Source of the DNA: Chlamydiae bacterium RIFCSPHIGHO2_12_FULL_49_9
GTDB taxonomy: Bacteria; Chlamydiota; Chlamydiia; Chlamydiales; SM23-39
Direction of reading: 5' to 3'
Length of the DNA stretch: 6,821 nt
Assembly: GCA_001794935.1 (NCBI GenBank)
Contig: MGLY01000019.1
Span: 1-6,821 of the forward strand
The position numbers and the translations under genes were made by a program. How positions within the stretch are numbered: the first letter of the stretch is position 1; each line of letters opens with the position of its first letter. The notes beneath the pieces were generated by a model that saw only the letters and a list, made by a program, of their open reading frames with translations, did no database searches and was not told the DNA's origin. Of the stretch, positions 6,475-6,821 are shown one piece after another.

Positions 6475-6821
6475 CTTTGGTCTTCTCCTTTTTGAGAGCG
6501 TTTGCAATCCAGACAAAGAATCCGAGGATGAAGAAGGCGGCCGGAGCCAGCGGCATCAGCCCAATATTTACAAAGCGGTCGGGAGATGCGGCCGTTGCGT
6601 ACCAGCCCTGCGGGATGATGGTAAGGCCAAAAAATGTGCCAAAACCAAAAATCTCGCGAATTGCGCCGACTAAAAGGAGGACGTAACCGTAGCCGAAGCC
6701 GGATGCAAGACCGTCGAGGAGGGCGGGAATGGGAGGGACATTTTTTGCCACGCTCTCAGCTCTTCCCATTACGATGCAGTTGGTGATGATCAGTCCGACA
6801 AAAACGGAGAGTGTTTTTGAC
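6464..6821 (-). CDS. nqrD: Na+-NQR subunit D, partial (N-terminus outside the window)
   Basis: This is the C-terminal 118 residues of NqrD, the pseudo-symmetric partner of NqrE in the sodium-pumping NADH:quinone reductase. The frame is open to the window edge, so the start and the first helices are missing; a full NqrD is about 210 residues. The visible part begins SKTLSVFVGLIITNCIVMGR, which carries the conserved cysteine (Cys112 of V. cholerae NqrD) that helps bind the intramembrane iron-sulfur cluster. GFGYGYVLLLVGAIREIFGF and a last helix, AAFFILGFFVWIANAL, follow, then a basic tail. An internal ATG at 6767-6769 lies in the middle of the conserved TNCIVMGRAE motif and is not the start. 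The stop (complement of 6464-6466) lies inside nqrE. Gene order suggests nqrB and nqrC lie further right, beyond the window. Confidence 0.96.
   Translation of the reverse strand, partial: SKTLSVFVGLIITNCIVMGRAESVAKNVPPIPALLDGLASGFGYGYVLLLVGAIREIFGFGTFFGLTIIPQGWYATAASPDRFVNIGLMPLAPAAFFILGFFVWIANALKKEKTKDVG
6485..6490 (-). promoter_or_regulatory. Shine-Dalgarno of nqrE inside the nqrD 3' end
   Basis: On the minus strand AAGGAG (6490 down to 6485) precedes the ATG at 6474 by 10 nt. It decides the nqrE start in favour of the 225-residue form and implies that nqrD and nqrE are translated from one message. Confidence 0.75.

Noticed and set aside
6475..6516. Longer NqrE start at 6516 (239 residues)
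   Set aside because: It would add a basic tail lying deep inside nqrD and has no ribosome binding site; the ATG at 6474 has AAGGAG and a family-like N-terminus.

Overview
The window looks like a chromosomal segment from a member of the Chlamydiae, probably one of the environmental, amoeba-associated families rather than Chlamydia itself. Four things point there. The Na+-translocating NADH:quinone reductase genes nqrD and nqrE lie next to gcvH. A small lipoate/octanoate-transferase gene is nearby. ProRS is of the archaeal/eukaryote-like class. From memory, Chlamydia trachomatis carries nqrB-C-D-E, gcsH, a conserved hypothetical gene (CT283) and lplA in one neighbourhood (about CT278-CT285). 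Base composition looks close to even by eye, higher than in most Chlamydia; I cannot name a genus.

Layout. Positions 74-5645 hold five plus-strand genes packed like one transcription unit: an lplA/lipM-like lipoyl-attachment enzyme, proS (8-nt gap), a 749-residue membrane-anchored protein of PpiD/SurA-like design (69-nt gap), a 212-residue protein with a CBM9/DOMON-like beta-sandwich (ATGA overlap) and gcvH (3-nt gap). The nqr genes converge on them from the minus strand: nqrE (5797-6474) and the C-terminal part of nqrD, which runs off the right edge (6464-6821). NqrE and NqrD overlap, and NqrE has a good ribosome binding site inside nqrD.

The convergent junction (5646-5796) has no gene. It is almost filled by a complex palindrome: a perfect 26-bp inverted repeat around a 33-nt GC-rich loop, flanked by complementary purine and pyrimidine tracts that form a second inverted repeat, followed by a run of nine Gs. 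The simplest reading is a bidirectional terminator, but the stem is unusually long and has duplicated, slipped segments, so a small repeated palindromic element is also possible. This is the most unusual structure in the window.

How the genes fit together. The lipoyl enzyme and GcvH are a natural enzyme/substrate pair: GcvH carries the lipoyl-lysine motif, and the enzyme has a LipM-type cysteine as well as the transferase lysine. No other glycine-cleavage gene is visible here, so GcvH may act as a lipoyl carrier. The PpiD-like protein is probably an envelope-facing folding factor. The Nqr subunits belong to the membrane sodium pump. Much of this is ordinary core metabolism; I found no clear evidence of a defence system, mobile gene cassette or CRISPR array.
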